64,000 nt of DNA from Promethearchaeota archaeon (GTDB lineage: Archaea > Asgardarchaeota > Lokiarchaeia > Sigyniarchaeales > SOKP01): the NCBI GenBank assembly GCA_030606485.1, contig JAUWGH010000005.1, positions 198,129 to 262,128 of the forward strand, in the 5' to 3' direction. Below, piece by piece: positions 53,511 through 60,993 of this stretch. Both the position numbers and the translations under genes were made by a program. Position 1 is the first letter of the stretch. Each line of letters opens with the position of its first letter. The notes below the pieces were generated by a model. The model was not told the origin of the DNA. It made no database searches and worked only from the letters and a program-made list of their open reading frames with translations.

Positions 53511-53816
53511 TCGATTTTAGACTATTAAATAATTATAAATACTATTTTTTTTTTAATTTTTTTCGATTCTTAATTTTTAACAGTGAAAATTTTTTTAAGG
53601 ATTTTTATTAATTTTTCAAAATTTATCCTCTTTTTTTTACTAGATTTAATCTAAAAATTAGAGATTTTTAATCGAATTAATCAATGTCTAAAACAAATTT
53701 ATGAATATATATCCATAAATAAAAAATAATGCTGAATCTTATATAAAACTAAATATAAATAAAATTATCAATTAATAAAGAATTATTTTAAAACACATAT
53801 AAAAAGTAGATGAAAA
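53511..53816. other. Terminator and promoter region between the relay cluster and the hydrogenase cluster
   Basis: The first part (53545-53640) has T runs of up to ten on the coding strand, a likely terminator for the relay genes. The second part contains CTTATATAAA at 53738-53747, a good TATA box about 70 nt ahead of the hydrogenase gene at 53817. No open frame of interest is seen. Confidence 0.5.
53738..53747 (+). promoter_or_regulatory. Putative TATA element of the hydrogenase operon
   Basis: CTTATATAAA about 70 nt upstream of the ATG at 53817. This distance leaves an untranslated leader of about 45 nt. Confidence 0.45.
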
Positions 53817-55124
53817 ATGGCCGTAAAAGTATGTTTTAGTCAATTGAGTTCGTGTTGGGGTTGTCATCAGAGTTTACTTAATGCTCATCTTGGCCTTCTT
53901 GATGTGCTCCCAGCATTGGAGATTGTATATTGGCCTACAGTTGTGGATTTTAAACTTGCCTCATTAGAAGCTAGAGAAAACGGAGAGGTTGACGTTGGTT
54001 TTATTGAAGGTTTAGTTCGTACAAAACAAGATTTAGAACTTACTAAATTAACTAGAGAAAAATGTAAAATTATTATTGCTTTTGGTACATGTGCTTGCTA
54101 CGGTAGTGTTCCTGGACTTGCAAATCAATGGTCTATTGAAGAAGTCCAAAATAGAAAATTCATGGAAGTTGAATCAGCAACAACTAAAAGAATTCCTGAT
54201 CAACACGTTCCAGGTTTTGTAGATAAAGTCGTAAATGTTGATGATATTATCAAGGTAGATGCTTACTTGAGTGGTTGTCCTCCAAGAACCGAGCAAATTG
54301 TTGGAGCAGTTCAATTTTTATTGGGACAAAAAGGATTTCCGATGAATGAGAAGACCTTCTGCGAAGATTGTGTATTAAAAGAGAGTAATTGTTTATTAGA
54401 TAAAGGAATTTTATGTTATGGACCAGTTACTAGTATCGGCTGTTCTTTAAAATGTCCGAATAAAGGTGATCCTTGCGTCGGATGTATGGGTCCAGCAAAA
54501 AACACTTCAGAGAAAGTGCAAAAACTACTGGATATGACAAAATCTCTTGATTATATTAGTAGTGGCGATAAAAAGAATTTATTCGAATTCTTATCTTTAT
54601 TCTTAAATATACCATTAATGGCTGGATTTGACCTCTCAAGTGATATTTTAAAGCAAATTAAAAAAAGAGGAAAACCAGATACACCTATAACAAATATGCC
54701 ATCAATTACCACTGAAATCGCAACGAATTTACTCGCATTCTTAGCAAAGCATCCTGAATTCCATGAGATCTCAAATGTTTGTCAAACATGTCCTAGAATA
54801 GTAGGAAAGGGAACAATGACAAAAGTGAAAAGAGATTATGAAGGTCTTCCAAATCAAGAAGACTGCTTTATAGAGCAAGGATATATATGTGTTGGTCCAA
54901 TAACTAAAGCCGGTTGTGGAGGTTTATGTATCAAAGTAAATGCAACTTGCACAGGATGCTATGGACAAACAGAATGGGTAACTGATCAAGCTACAAGATT
55001 TTATAAAACTATTAAAGAGAGTTTCAATGTAGATTTAAGTAAGGAAGAATTTTTTACGCAAGTAAAGGACCCAATCGGAACATTTAATAAATTTACATTA
55101 GCATCAAATCGAGATTTTAATTGA
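53817..55124 (+). CDS. vhuG: F420-non-reducing hydrogenase small subunit with a duplicated C-terminal iron-sulfur module
   Basis: The small subunit of an Mvh/Vhu-type [NiFe] hydrogenase passes electrons from the NiFe site through FeS clusters. The N-terminal 175 residues hold the proximal-cluster ligands: SSCWGCH (C13, C16), FGTCACYGSVPG and SGCPPRTEQI. A Cys-rich module follows (CEDC, CLLDKGILCYGPVTSIGC, CVGCMGP; about 181-225). After about 90 residues a second copy appears (CQTC, CFIEQGYICVGPITKAGC, CTGCYGQ; about 321-385). Normal MvhG has one such module and about 290-310 residues; this has 435. It starts the hydrogenase operon, 12 nt ahead of the large subunit. Confidence 0.85.
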   Translation: MAVKVCFSQLSSCWGCHQSLLNAHLGLLDVLPALEIVYWPTVVDFKLASLEARENGEVDVGFIEGLVRTKQDLELTKLTREKCKIIIAFGTCACYGSVPGLANQWSIEEVQNRKFMEVESATTKRIPDQHVPGFVDKVVNVDDIIKVDAYLSGCPPRTEQIVGAVQFLLGQKGFPMNEKTFCEDCVLKESNCLLDKGILCYGPVTSIGCSLKCPNKGDPCVGCMGPAKNTSEKVQKLLDMTKSLDYISSGDKKNLFEFLSLFLNIPLMAGFDLSSDILKQIKKRGKPDTPITNMPSITTEIATNLLAFLAKHPEFHEISNVCQTCPRIVGKGTMTKVKRDYEGLPNQEDCFIEQGYICVGPITKAGCGGLCIKVNATCTGCYGQTEWVTDQATRFYKTIKESFNVDLSKEEFFTQVKDPIGTFNKFTLASNRDFN

Positions 55125-55136
55125 GATGAATAATAA

Positions 55137-56444
55137 ATGGTAAAAGAAATAATAGTAGAACCAATAACTCGCCTTGAGGGACATGGAGGACTCAGGATCG
55201 TTATTGGAGATGATGGAAAAGTTAAAGACGCTCAATTTAATGTTACATCAACTAGATTTTTTGAAAAGTTTTGCGAAGGGCGTTATTGTGAGCATGTTCC
55301 AAGAATTACAACTAGAATTTGCGGTATTTGTCCAATTCCTCATCATTTAACTCCAACTAAGGCTGTTGAGGACGCTTGGAATGTTCCAATTCCAACACCT
55401 GCATTAAAATTGAGAAAATTGTTGATAAATGCAAAACAATATTCCTCGCATTTGCTACATTTTTACGCTTTAGCTGCACCAGACTTTTTGGTAGGTCCAT
55501 TTGCTGATCCAGCATTAAGAAATATAGTTTATGTAATTAATAAAATGCCTGATGTAGGAGCAATGGCTTTGAAAATGATGGATTTTGGTCAAAAACTCTG
55601 TGCAGAAGTAGGAGGTAAATCTGTACATCCTATTGCAGCAATTGTCGGAGGAATGAAAAAACCAATGGATGAGGACGCTAGACAAAAATTCCTAAAAATG
55701 GTGCCTGAACAAGTTGAGTTTACAAAAAAAACTGTAGATATTGCCTTAAAGGTTATAGAAGATTATTGGGAAGTAATAGCAAATGTGGGAGTGGTTCCAA
55801 CTTATTATCTTGGGATGACTAATAAAGGAGTTCATGATATTTATGAAGGAGATATTCGTGTTGTTGCTCCAGATGGTAAGAAAATGGATTACGATGTTCA
55901 TAAATATTTAGATGTAATAGGAGAGCATGTTCCAGCTCATTCATATGCAACTCATACATATTATAAGCCCGCTGGATATCCAGATGGAATATATCGTACT
56001 AATTGTTTAGCAATGACTAATTGCGCCGATAAAATGGCCACTCCACTAGCAGATGAGGCTTTGAAAGCTATGAAAGCAAAGATTGGAACTGATCCCATTC
56101 ATCATACGTTTGCCTATCATTGGGCCAGAATAATTGAGACAGTTGAGGCAATTGAAGTAATTGCGGGACTTCTTGAGGATTCAGATATATGTAATCCAGA
56201 TTGTAAGACATTAGATATTGAGCCAAAAGAGGCAGAAGGAATAGGAATCACAGAAGCACCACGAGGAATATTATTATATCATATATGGTCTGATGCAGAT
56301 GGGATTTGTAAGAAATTAAATCTGTTAGTCGCAACAAATCATAATATTGCTGGTATCGAGAAGTCGTTGATGCATGTAGCTAAGCAGGTGTTTGAGGATA
56401 AAGTATTAGATGGATTAAAATTGCCAGACCCTTGGATAAAATAA
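55137..56444 (+). CDS. vhuA: F420-non-reducing hydrogenase large subunit lacking its C-terminal metal-binding motif
   Basis: 435 residues. The N-terminal nickel-binding motif RICGICPIPHH (C62, C65) is intact and the interior matches MvhA/VhuA (EPITRLEGHGG; AVGGKSVHP-like AEVGGKSVHPIAAIVGGMKK; EAPRGILLYHIWSDADG). The protein ends at DGLKLPDPWIK, just before the usual DPCxxCxxH end that supplies the other two nickel ligands and the maturation cleavage site. The missing end is encoded by a separate small gene 61 nt downstream (vhuU, 56506-56655), as in methanococcal Vhu. Both products would have to assemble into one active site. Confidence 0.9.
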   Translation: MVKEIIVEPITRLEGHGGLRIVIGDDGKVKDAQFNVTSTRFFEKFCEGRYCEHVPRITTRICGICPIPHHLTPTKAVEDAWNVPIPTPALKLRKLLINAKQYSSHLLHFYALAAPDFLVGPFADPALRNIVYVINKMPDVGAMALKMMDFGQKLCAEVGGKSVHPIAAIVGGMKKPMDEDARQKFLKMVPEQVEFTKKTVDIALKVIEDYWEVIANVGVVPTYYLGMTNKGVHDIYEGDIRVVAPDGKKMDYDVHKYLDVIGEHVPAHSYATHTYYKPAGYPDGIYRTNCLAMTNCADKMATPLADEALKAMKAKIGTDPIHHTFAYHWARIIETVEAIEVIAGLLEDSDICNPDCKTLDIEPKEAEGIGITEAPRGILLYHIWSDADGICKKLNLLVATNHNIAGIEKSLMHVAKQVFEDKVLDGLKLPDPWIK

Positions 56445-56505
56445 AAACTATAGAGGATTTTTTTACTCTAAATAATTAAAAAATTGGAGAAAAGTGAAAA
56501 AAAAT

Positions 56506-56655
56506 ATGGAAGATATTCCTGAAGGACTAGTAAATTTCTTAGAAATGATAGTCCGATGTTATGATTGTTGACTATCGTGTGCCGCCCACATCACAGTTGT
56601 GAATGAGGACGGTAAAGAAATTTACTCTCGTGAATTGAATGTTGGTTTAGGATGA
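56506..56655 (+). CDS. vhuU: VhuU: selenocysteine-containing C-terminal peptide of the hydrogenase large subunit
   Basis: A 49-codon frame from an ATG (preceded by TTGGAGA; a GTG lies four codons upstream) reads into an in-frame TGA at 56569-56571, codon 22. Decoded as selenocysteine (U), the centre is RCYDC-U-LSCAAH, which lines up with the DPC-xx-CxxH nickel-binding end of [NiFe] hydrogenases, U taking the place of the first Cys. The large subunit upstream lacks exactly this end. VhuU of Methanococcus is the known precedent, and selenoproteins including VhuU have been reported in Lokiarchaeota. Residues after AAH (ITVVNEDG...) would be the cleaved tail. The stop is TGA at 56653; if that too were Sec the frame would reach TAA at 56713. 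The Pro of DPC is replaced by Cys here. Confidence 0.85.
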
Positions 56656-56713
56656 ATATCCAATAAAAACAATAGATTGGATATAACTGCCCTTGCATGG
56701 GTTAAAGGCCAAT
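56642..56713 (+). promoter_or_regulatory. Candidate SECIS-like structured element at the 3' end of vhuU
   Basis: A 9-bp perfect inverted repeat (ATATCCAAT at 56656-56664, ATTGGATAT at 56676-56684, 11-base A-rich loop) starts one base after the vhuU stop. A GAA precedes it on the 5' side. An outer pairing TTGGTTTA (56642-56649) with TAAA and CCAA (56703-56712, GG bulge) would enclose it together with a CCC/GGG hairpin (56690-56701). It is more GC-rich than its surroundings. Archaeal SECIS elements sit in the 3' untranslated region, as here. The exact archaeal consensus (GAA/A internal loop with a short GC stem) is only partly matched. Confidence 0.5.
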
Positions 56714-56760
56714 AAACAATAAATAAATGAAAAAAAATTAAAAAAACATATGTGAAAAAA

Positions 56761-57255
56761 ATGGCAACAGATTTTGAATTTAGAAAGCAAGTTCTTGATA
56801 TGCATATGAGTGGTGTGATCAAATATTGTTATCAATGCAATCGATGCACAGATTATTGCCCCGTTGCCGAAGTTACTGATAATGCATACAATCCAAGACA
56901 AAATATTTTAAATGCATTGCTTGGCTTTAAAGATGCAATATTTTCAGCAGAAAAAATTGCTATATGGGGTTGTACAGTTTGTGATACATGCGATGAAGTA
57001 TGCCCACAGAATATCGAATTAACAGAGATTTTCAAATTATTAAAGAATCATAGCGTTGCATCTGGGGATGCGCCAGATTTTTATTATCTCCAGGCAAAAA
57101 CAATTTTTGAAAATGCTAAAGCAGTTCCATCTCAACCTGCTATAGAAAGACGACGTGAACAACTTGGTTTACCAGCGGTTGCTGCACCTGATATAAATGA
57201 ACTTACTACCTTATTGAAAAATATGGGAATTGATAAGAAATTGAAAGGAGAGTAA
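56761..57255 (+). CDS. hdrC: Heterodisulfide reductase subunit C (HdrC)
   Basis: 164 residues from the ATG at 56761 (GTG three codons earlier). Two 4Fe-4S ferredoxin motifs: CYQCNRCTDYCP (C23, C26, C29, C33) and CTVCDTCDEVCP. Size and motifs are those of HdrC, which passes electrons to HdrB. Located between vhuU and hdrB, with a 6-nt gap to hdrB. HdrA and MvhD, which normally link hydrogenase to HdrBC, are not in this window. Confidence 0.9.
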   Translation: MATDFEFRKQVLDMHMSGVIKYCYQCNRCTDYCPVAEVTDNAYNPRQNILNALLGFKDAIFSAEKIAIWGCTVCDTCDEVCPQNIELTEIFKLLKNHSVASGDAPDFYYLQAKTIFENAKAVPSQPAIERRREQLGLPAVAAPDINELTTLLKNMGIDKKLKGE

Positions 57256-57261
57256 AGAAAA

Positions 57262-58131
57262 ATGGCAGAGTTTAAAATGTTTGAAGGTTGTATGATTGGT
57301 AATAGGATTCCTTTTATAGAAGCTTCTTGTAGAAAAGTTTTCGATAAATTAGGTATAGCAACTTCTCAGGCTCCATTCTCGTGTTGTCCTGATCCAACCG
57401 GTTTTGCTAATTTTGATAACGATGGATGGTTAGCAGTAGGTGCTCGTAATTTAGCATTAGCCGAATCTGAAGGAAAAGATATTATCTCTCTTTGTAATGG
57501 CTGTTCAAATACATTAAAACTAGTTAATCATACATTAAAACATGACAGTTTTAAGAAAGACAAAATTAACGCAGAATTGGCTAAAATCGGGAAGGAATAT
57601 AAAGGAACTATTGATGTAAAGCACTTTGTTAGTGTGCTTAAAGGTGAATTAGAAAAGATAAAAAGTTCCACAGTGAAACCATTATCAGGTTTAAAAGTTG
57701 CGTGCCATCCTGGCTGTCACTATATGCGTCCTTCTGAGGTTATGGAAACTGACGATCCTATGCATCCAATAGATCTAAAAGAGATTGTTACTGCATGCGG
57801 AGCAACAGTAGTTGATTATGGAGAAGAAGTATTATGTTGTGGTTCATCAGTTTCAAATGCGTATGAGGATCATGGCATGGCAATCTTGAAGAAGAAGATG
57901 GATGCTGTGAAAAAAGCAGGTGCTGATTGCTTGGTTGTTAATTGTCCTGCGTGTTTTCAACAATTTGATGGAAAACAGAGAGATTTATCAAAGAAATTCG
58001 AGGAGGAATTCAAAATTCCAATATTGTACATTTCTGAATTAATCGCTCTTGGAATGGGAATTCCTGCCGATGAGTTGGGAACTAAGTTTCATAGAACTAG
58101 AGTAAGTGATATTTTAGAAAAGATTGGTTAA
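57262..58131 (+). CDS. hdrB: Heterodisulfide reductase subunit B (HdrB)
   Basis: 289 residues. Both cysteine-rich CCG domains are present: FSCCPDP with SLCNGCSNTLK, and ACHPGCHYMRPSE with VLCCGSS and VNCPACFQQFD. In methanogens these hold two non-cubane [4Fe-4S] clusters that reduce the CoM-S-S-CoB disulfide. In a non-methanogen the disulfide or other acceptor is unknown. It is the last gene of the operon: T runs at 58159-58177 follow. Confidence 0.9.
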   Translation: MAEFKMFEGCMIGNRIPFIEASCRKVFDKLGIATSQAPFSCCPDPTGFANFDNDGWLAVGARNLALAESEGKDIISLCNGCSNTLKLVNHTLKHDSFKKDKINAELAKIGKEYKGTIDVKHFVSVLKGELEKIKSSTVKPLSGLKVACHPGCHYMRPSEVMETDDPMHPIDLKEIVTACGATVVDYGEEVLCCGSSVSNAYEDHGMAILKKKMDAVKKAGADCLVVNCPACFQQFDGKQRDLSKKFEEEFKIPILYISELIALGMGIPADELGTKFHRTRVSDILEKIG

Positions 58132-58158
58132 AATTATCTAAATAATAATTAATCTAAC

Positions 58159-58177
58159 TTTTTTTATTTTTCTTTTT
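58159..58177 (+). terminator. T-rich terminator after hdrB
   Basis: Runs of T (seven, four and five) within 20 bases on the coding strand, 28 nt downstream of the hdrB stop. Confidence 0.5.
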
Positions 58178-58198
58178 AAACATAGAAATTGTATTAAA

Positions 58199-59692
58199 TT
58201 ACTTTGGAAATCTATTGTGATTTTGAAGGAATTCCCTATAAGTATTCAGATAATTTAACACTTTCCCTGCTAATTCTATAGATTCATAAACAGGAATAGC
58301 CCGATTTAAAAGGCTTAATTTAAATTTATATCTACTTTTATATTCTTTAAAACCTTCATTTATTTTTAACATAACACAGATAATGGGTTTTTTACAAACT
58401 TTTCTTACTTTTCTCATATACTTTAAGAATACTTTATTTAAATCGATTTTATCAAGCTTACCATGTTCTTCCATAACTTGTTCTTCAAAACCTCCAAACC
58501 GCTCAGGATCCTTTACAAAAATAATTGCTGAAATATTTGGATCTTTTTCGAGTGAAACTATGGTCCGATAGTAAATATTTGGCATTATTCCCATTGCTCC
58601 AAGGTCTATTGGATTTGTCAGATTAGTATTTACATCTGGAAGAAATCTTTCTAATTTTGCAGTAGTTTTTTGAGTTAATTGAGGAATTTTAAGATTAAAT
58701 TTTTCTAATATATCAACCAATTCAATACAAGAACCACCACCTATTCCTATTACACCAAGATTACGAGTTTTTGGTAAATTTAATAATTTAAATCCGGATG
58801 CCAATGCTGCAAGTTCTTTTGAACTACTTACTAAACTACAACCAGTTTGTTTTGCAACTGCTTCAAATATTTTAATATTTCCCGCTAAACCACCGGTGTG
58901 AGACATGATTGCTTTTTGTGTTGCTTCACCATAACCAACTTTCCATAATATCACAGGCTTCCTGTTTAAATTTAAATTTTTAACACTATTTAAGAATCTA
59001 CGACCAATCTTTTGAGATTTAAGATTTTCAAGATACAATCCAATAATTGCTGTTTTAGGATCAGTTAAAAAATAATCTAAAAAATCTGGATAAGTTAAAT
59101 CTATTGCATTCCCCAATGAAATTAATTTTGATATGAAGCAACCATAAGAAACAGCTAGATTACTAACATTTACTGAAAGACCACCTGATTGAAAAATTGC
59201 TGAGAAATTTCCCGCCTTTTTTGATTGAACAGCATTAATATAGAGGTTGCTGCTTGGATTATATACTCCCAAACAATTTGGTCCCAAGATTCTTATTTTG
59301 TATTTTTTTGCTATATCCAATACATTTTTCTCAAGATCTGAAAAGCCAATCTCTGAAAAACCCGACGAAAATATTGTAACAAATGGAACTCCTTTTCTTC
59401 CAATTTCCTCTAGTAATTTGGGACATAATCTGGCTGGAACTGCAAGGATTACGTAATCAATAGGTTCTGATTCAGGAATTTCCAAAATTGAGCCATATAC
59501 TTTTATACCAAATAATTTTTGCCCTTTTAATCGAGGATTAAATAAATAAATAGGACCTCGAAATTTATTTTTTAAGATCCTTACAAAATAACCTCCACCT
59601 GCTGGGTTTTGTGAAGCTCCTATAATTCCAACAGCTCTTGGGAAAAATAATTTCTCAAAATCTATTTTCTCTGAGAAAGACGTATTATTCAT
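58199..59692 (-). CDS. ADP-forming acyl-CoA synthetase, alpha-type subunit
   Basis: 497 residues. An N-terminal CoA-binding Rossmann domain (FPRAVGIIGASQNPAGGGYF) is followed by CoA-ligase domains: ILGPNCLGVYNP, IFQSGGLSVN, and SHTGGLAGNIKIF, in which the His should be the phosphorylated catalytic residue. Archaeal ACD alpha subunits of 450-500 residues have this layout; the beta (ATP-grasp) subunit is not adjacent. It produces ATP from acyl-CoA in fermenting archaea. The acyl substrate is unknown. Confidence 0.8.
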   Translation of the reverse strand: MNNTSFSEKIDFEKLFFPRAVGIIGASQNPAGGGYFVRILKNKFRGPIYLFNPRLKGQKLFGIKVYGSILEIPESEPIDYVILAVPARLCPKLLEEIGRKGVPFVTIFSSGFSEIGFSDLEKNVLDIAKKYKIRILGPNCLGVYNPSSNLYINAVQSKKAGNFSAIFQSGGLSVNVSNLAVSYGCFISKLISLGNAIDLTYPDFLDYFLTDPKTAIIGLYLENLKSQKIGRRFLNSVKNLNLNRKPVILWKVGYGEATQKAIMSHTGGLAGNIKIFEAVAKQTGCSLVSSSKELAALASGFKLLNLPKTRNLGVIGIGGGSCIELVDILEKFNLKIPQLTQKTTAKLERFLPDVNTNLTNPIDLGAMGIMPNIYYRTIVSLEKDPNISAIIFVKDPERFGGFEEQVMEEHGKLDKIDLNKVFLKYMRKVRKVCKKPIICVMLKINEGFKEYKSRYKFKLSLLNRAIPVYESIELAGKVLNYLNTYREFLQNHNRFPK

Positions 59693-59775
59693 ATAATATA
59701 TCTGTAAACAGATGATTAAAATTTTTTGGAGAAAAAAAGATATATTTTGGATTAATTTCTAATTGTTATTGCATT

Positions 59776-60615
59776 TTAATCTTTTGCATCTTTTAGAATA
59801 TTGAAAAAATTAGTTCTAAATAGGGAATAATAATATTTTTGCTCGAAAAAATTGCACATTCGCTCTTTGCCTTTTATATTTTCAAAAAAATTAACCTCTT
59901 TTGGATAAATTATATCCCATAAAACTAGACCGTTAGGAGAATAAGGTTTGTAAGAAAATGATTTTATTGGATCGAATAGAGTCTTAAACTCATCAAATGT
60001 TATTTTTTTAGTTCCTAGTTCAACTAATTTTCTAATTATCTTTCGTATTTGTTGCCTTAAAAAACTCTGGCTATAAAAATCCAAAATTAGAAAATCATTT
60101 ATAATTGATAATTTAATATACTCCAGATCTCTGACTGTATTTTTATCTTTATCTTTTTTAGCAAAATTAACAAAATCATGACTACCTTTTAATAGATTGC
60201 ATCCCTGTTTAATCAAATCGATTTCGAATTCTGATTTTTTTATGAGATAGGATATTGGATACTCAAAAATATATTTATAATGCCGACAAATTGCATTCCG
60301 CCTTGGCTTATAATCTATTGGAACTCTTGCAACTGCCCATACCCCTATATCATTCGGGAGAGCACTATTTAATTCCTCAGGATAAAAACTTTTCTGAGTT
60401 ATAAAAGAAAACACAGATCCTCTTGCAGAAACAAAACGATCTGTTCGACTTGCTGCTTCAAAACCAGATTTGCTTTCATTTTCAATATAGGATTTATCAA
60501 TAAGTTTCTTTATTAAAATACCTTCAATGGTATTTTCTTCCTTTTGACGTTGAGATCCAAGATAATGATCAGCCAAATAATACATCTTAATAAAATATCG
60601 TTGTGCTGATTTCAT
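59776..60615 (-). CDS. truA: tRNA pseudouridine synthase A (TruA)
   Basis: Modifies U38-U40 of tRNA anticodon arms. 279 residues with SRTDRFVSARGSVFSF, holding the catalytic Asp in the RTD motif, and later LKGSHDFVNFAKKD and QSFLRQQIRKIIRKLVELG, both typical of TruA. Transcribed in the same direction as the acyl-CoA synthetase gene, with a gap of 83 nt. Confidence 0.85.
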   Translation of the reverse strand: MKSAQRYFIKMYYLADHYLGSQRQKEENTIEGILIKKLIDKSYIENESKSGFEAASRTDRFVSARGSVFSFITQKSFYPEELNSALPNDIGVWAVARVPIDYKPRRNAICRHYKYIFEYPISYLIKKSEFEIDLIKQGCNLLKGSHDFVNFAKKDKDKNTVRDLEYIKLSIINDFLILDFYSQSFLRQQIRKIIRKLVELGTKKITFDEFKTLFDPIKSFSYKPYSPNGLVLWDIIYPKEVNFFENIKGKERMCNFFEQKYYYSLFRTNFFNILKDAKD

Positions 60616-60644
60616 CGAACTCTGATTTACTAGTTAAACTATTT

Positions 60645-60797
60645 CTAATCTAAAATAATAGTTATTTTTTTAACCACATCTGGCATCTCTCGTAGGTTAT
60701 TAATTATTGCTAAATTAACATCTTTGATGATTTTTGTAACAAAAGGATTCATAGGTATCTCTTTCTCATTAATTAATAGTTTTATTTCATCACTCAT
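60645..60797 (-). CDS. Conserved-looking small archaeal protein (50 residues)
   Basis: An ATG frame of 50 codons too short for routine gene calling. IKLLINEKEIPMNPFVTKII followed by a helical stretch and a final strand (KKITIILD) resembles small archaeal proteins with 'I.INGK.VPLNPFV..I', known in other archaea but without assigned function. It lies upstream of truA on the same strand (30-nt gap). The protein-like pattern rather than its length is the reason to report it. Confidence 0.55.
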   Translation of the reverse strand: MSDEIKLLINEKEIPMNPFVTKIIKDVNLAIINNLREMPDVVKKITIILD

Positions 60798-60993
60798 AGT
60801 TTATATAAAGTAATATTTGATTTTAAGTTTGATATCAAAATTCTTGAAAAGGTTTTTTAGTAATATAAATTTCATATTTATATTATATATAGATGTATTA
60901 GAACTTGATATGGAATATATCTAAGTCGATTATTGATAATAAAGATTTATTGAAATATAATATATACAAAAATTTTAGAGATAGTAAAGTTCT

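Noticed and set aside
56653-56715. Reading the second TGA of vhuU as selenocysteine too, extending the frame to TAA at 56713
   Set aside because: The residues beyond the motif do not match hydrogenase ends, the tail is normally cleaved, and the stretch folds into a structure that better explains it as a 3' element. Kept only as an alternative.
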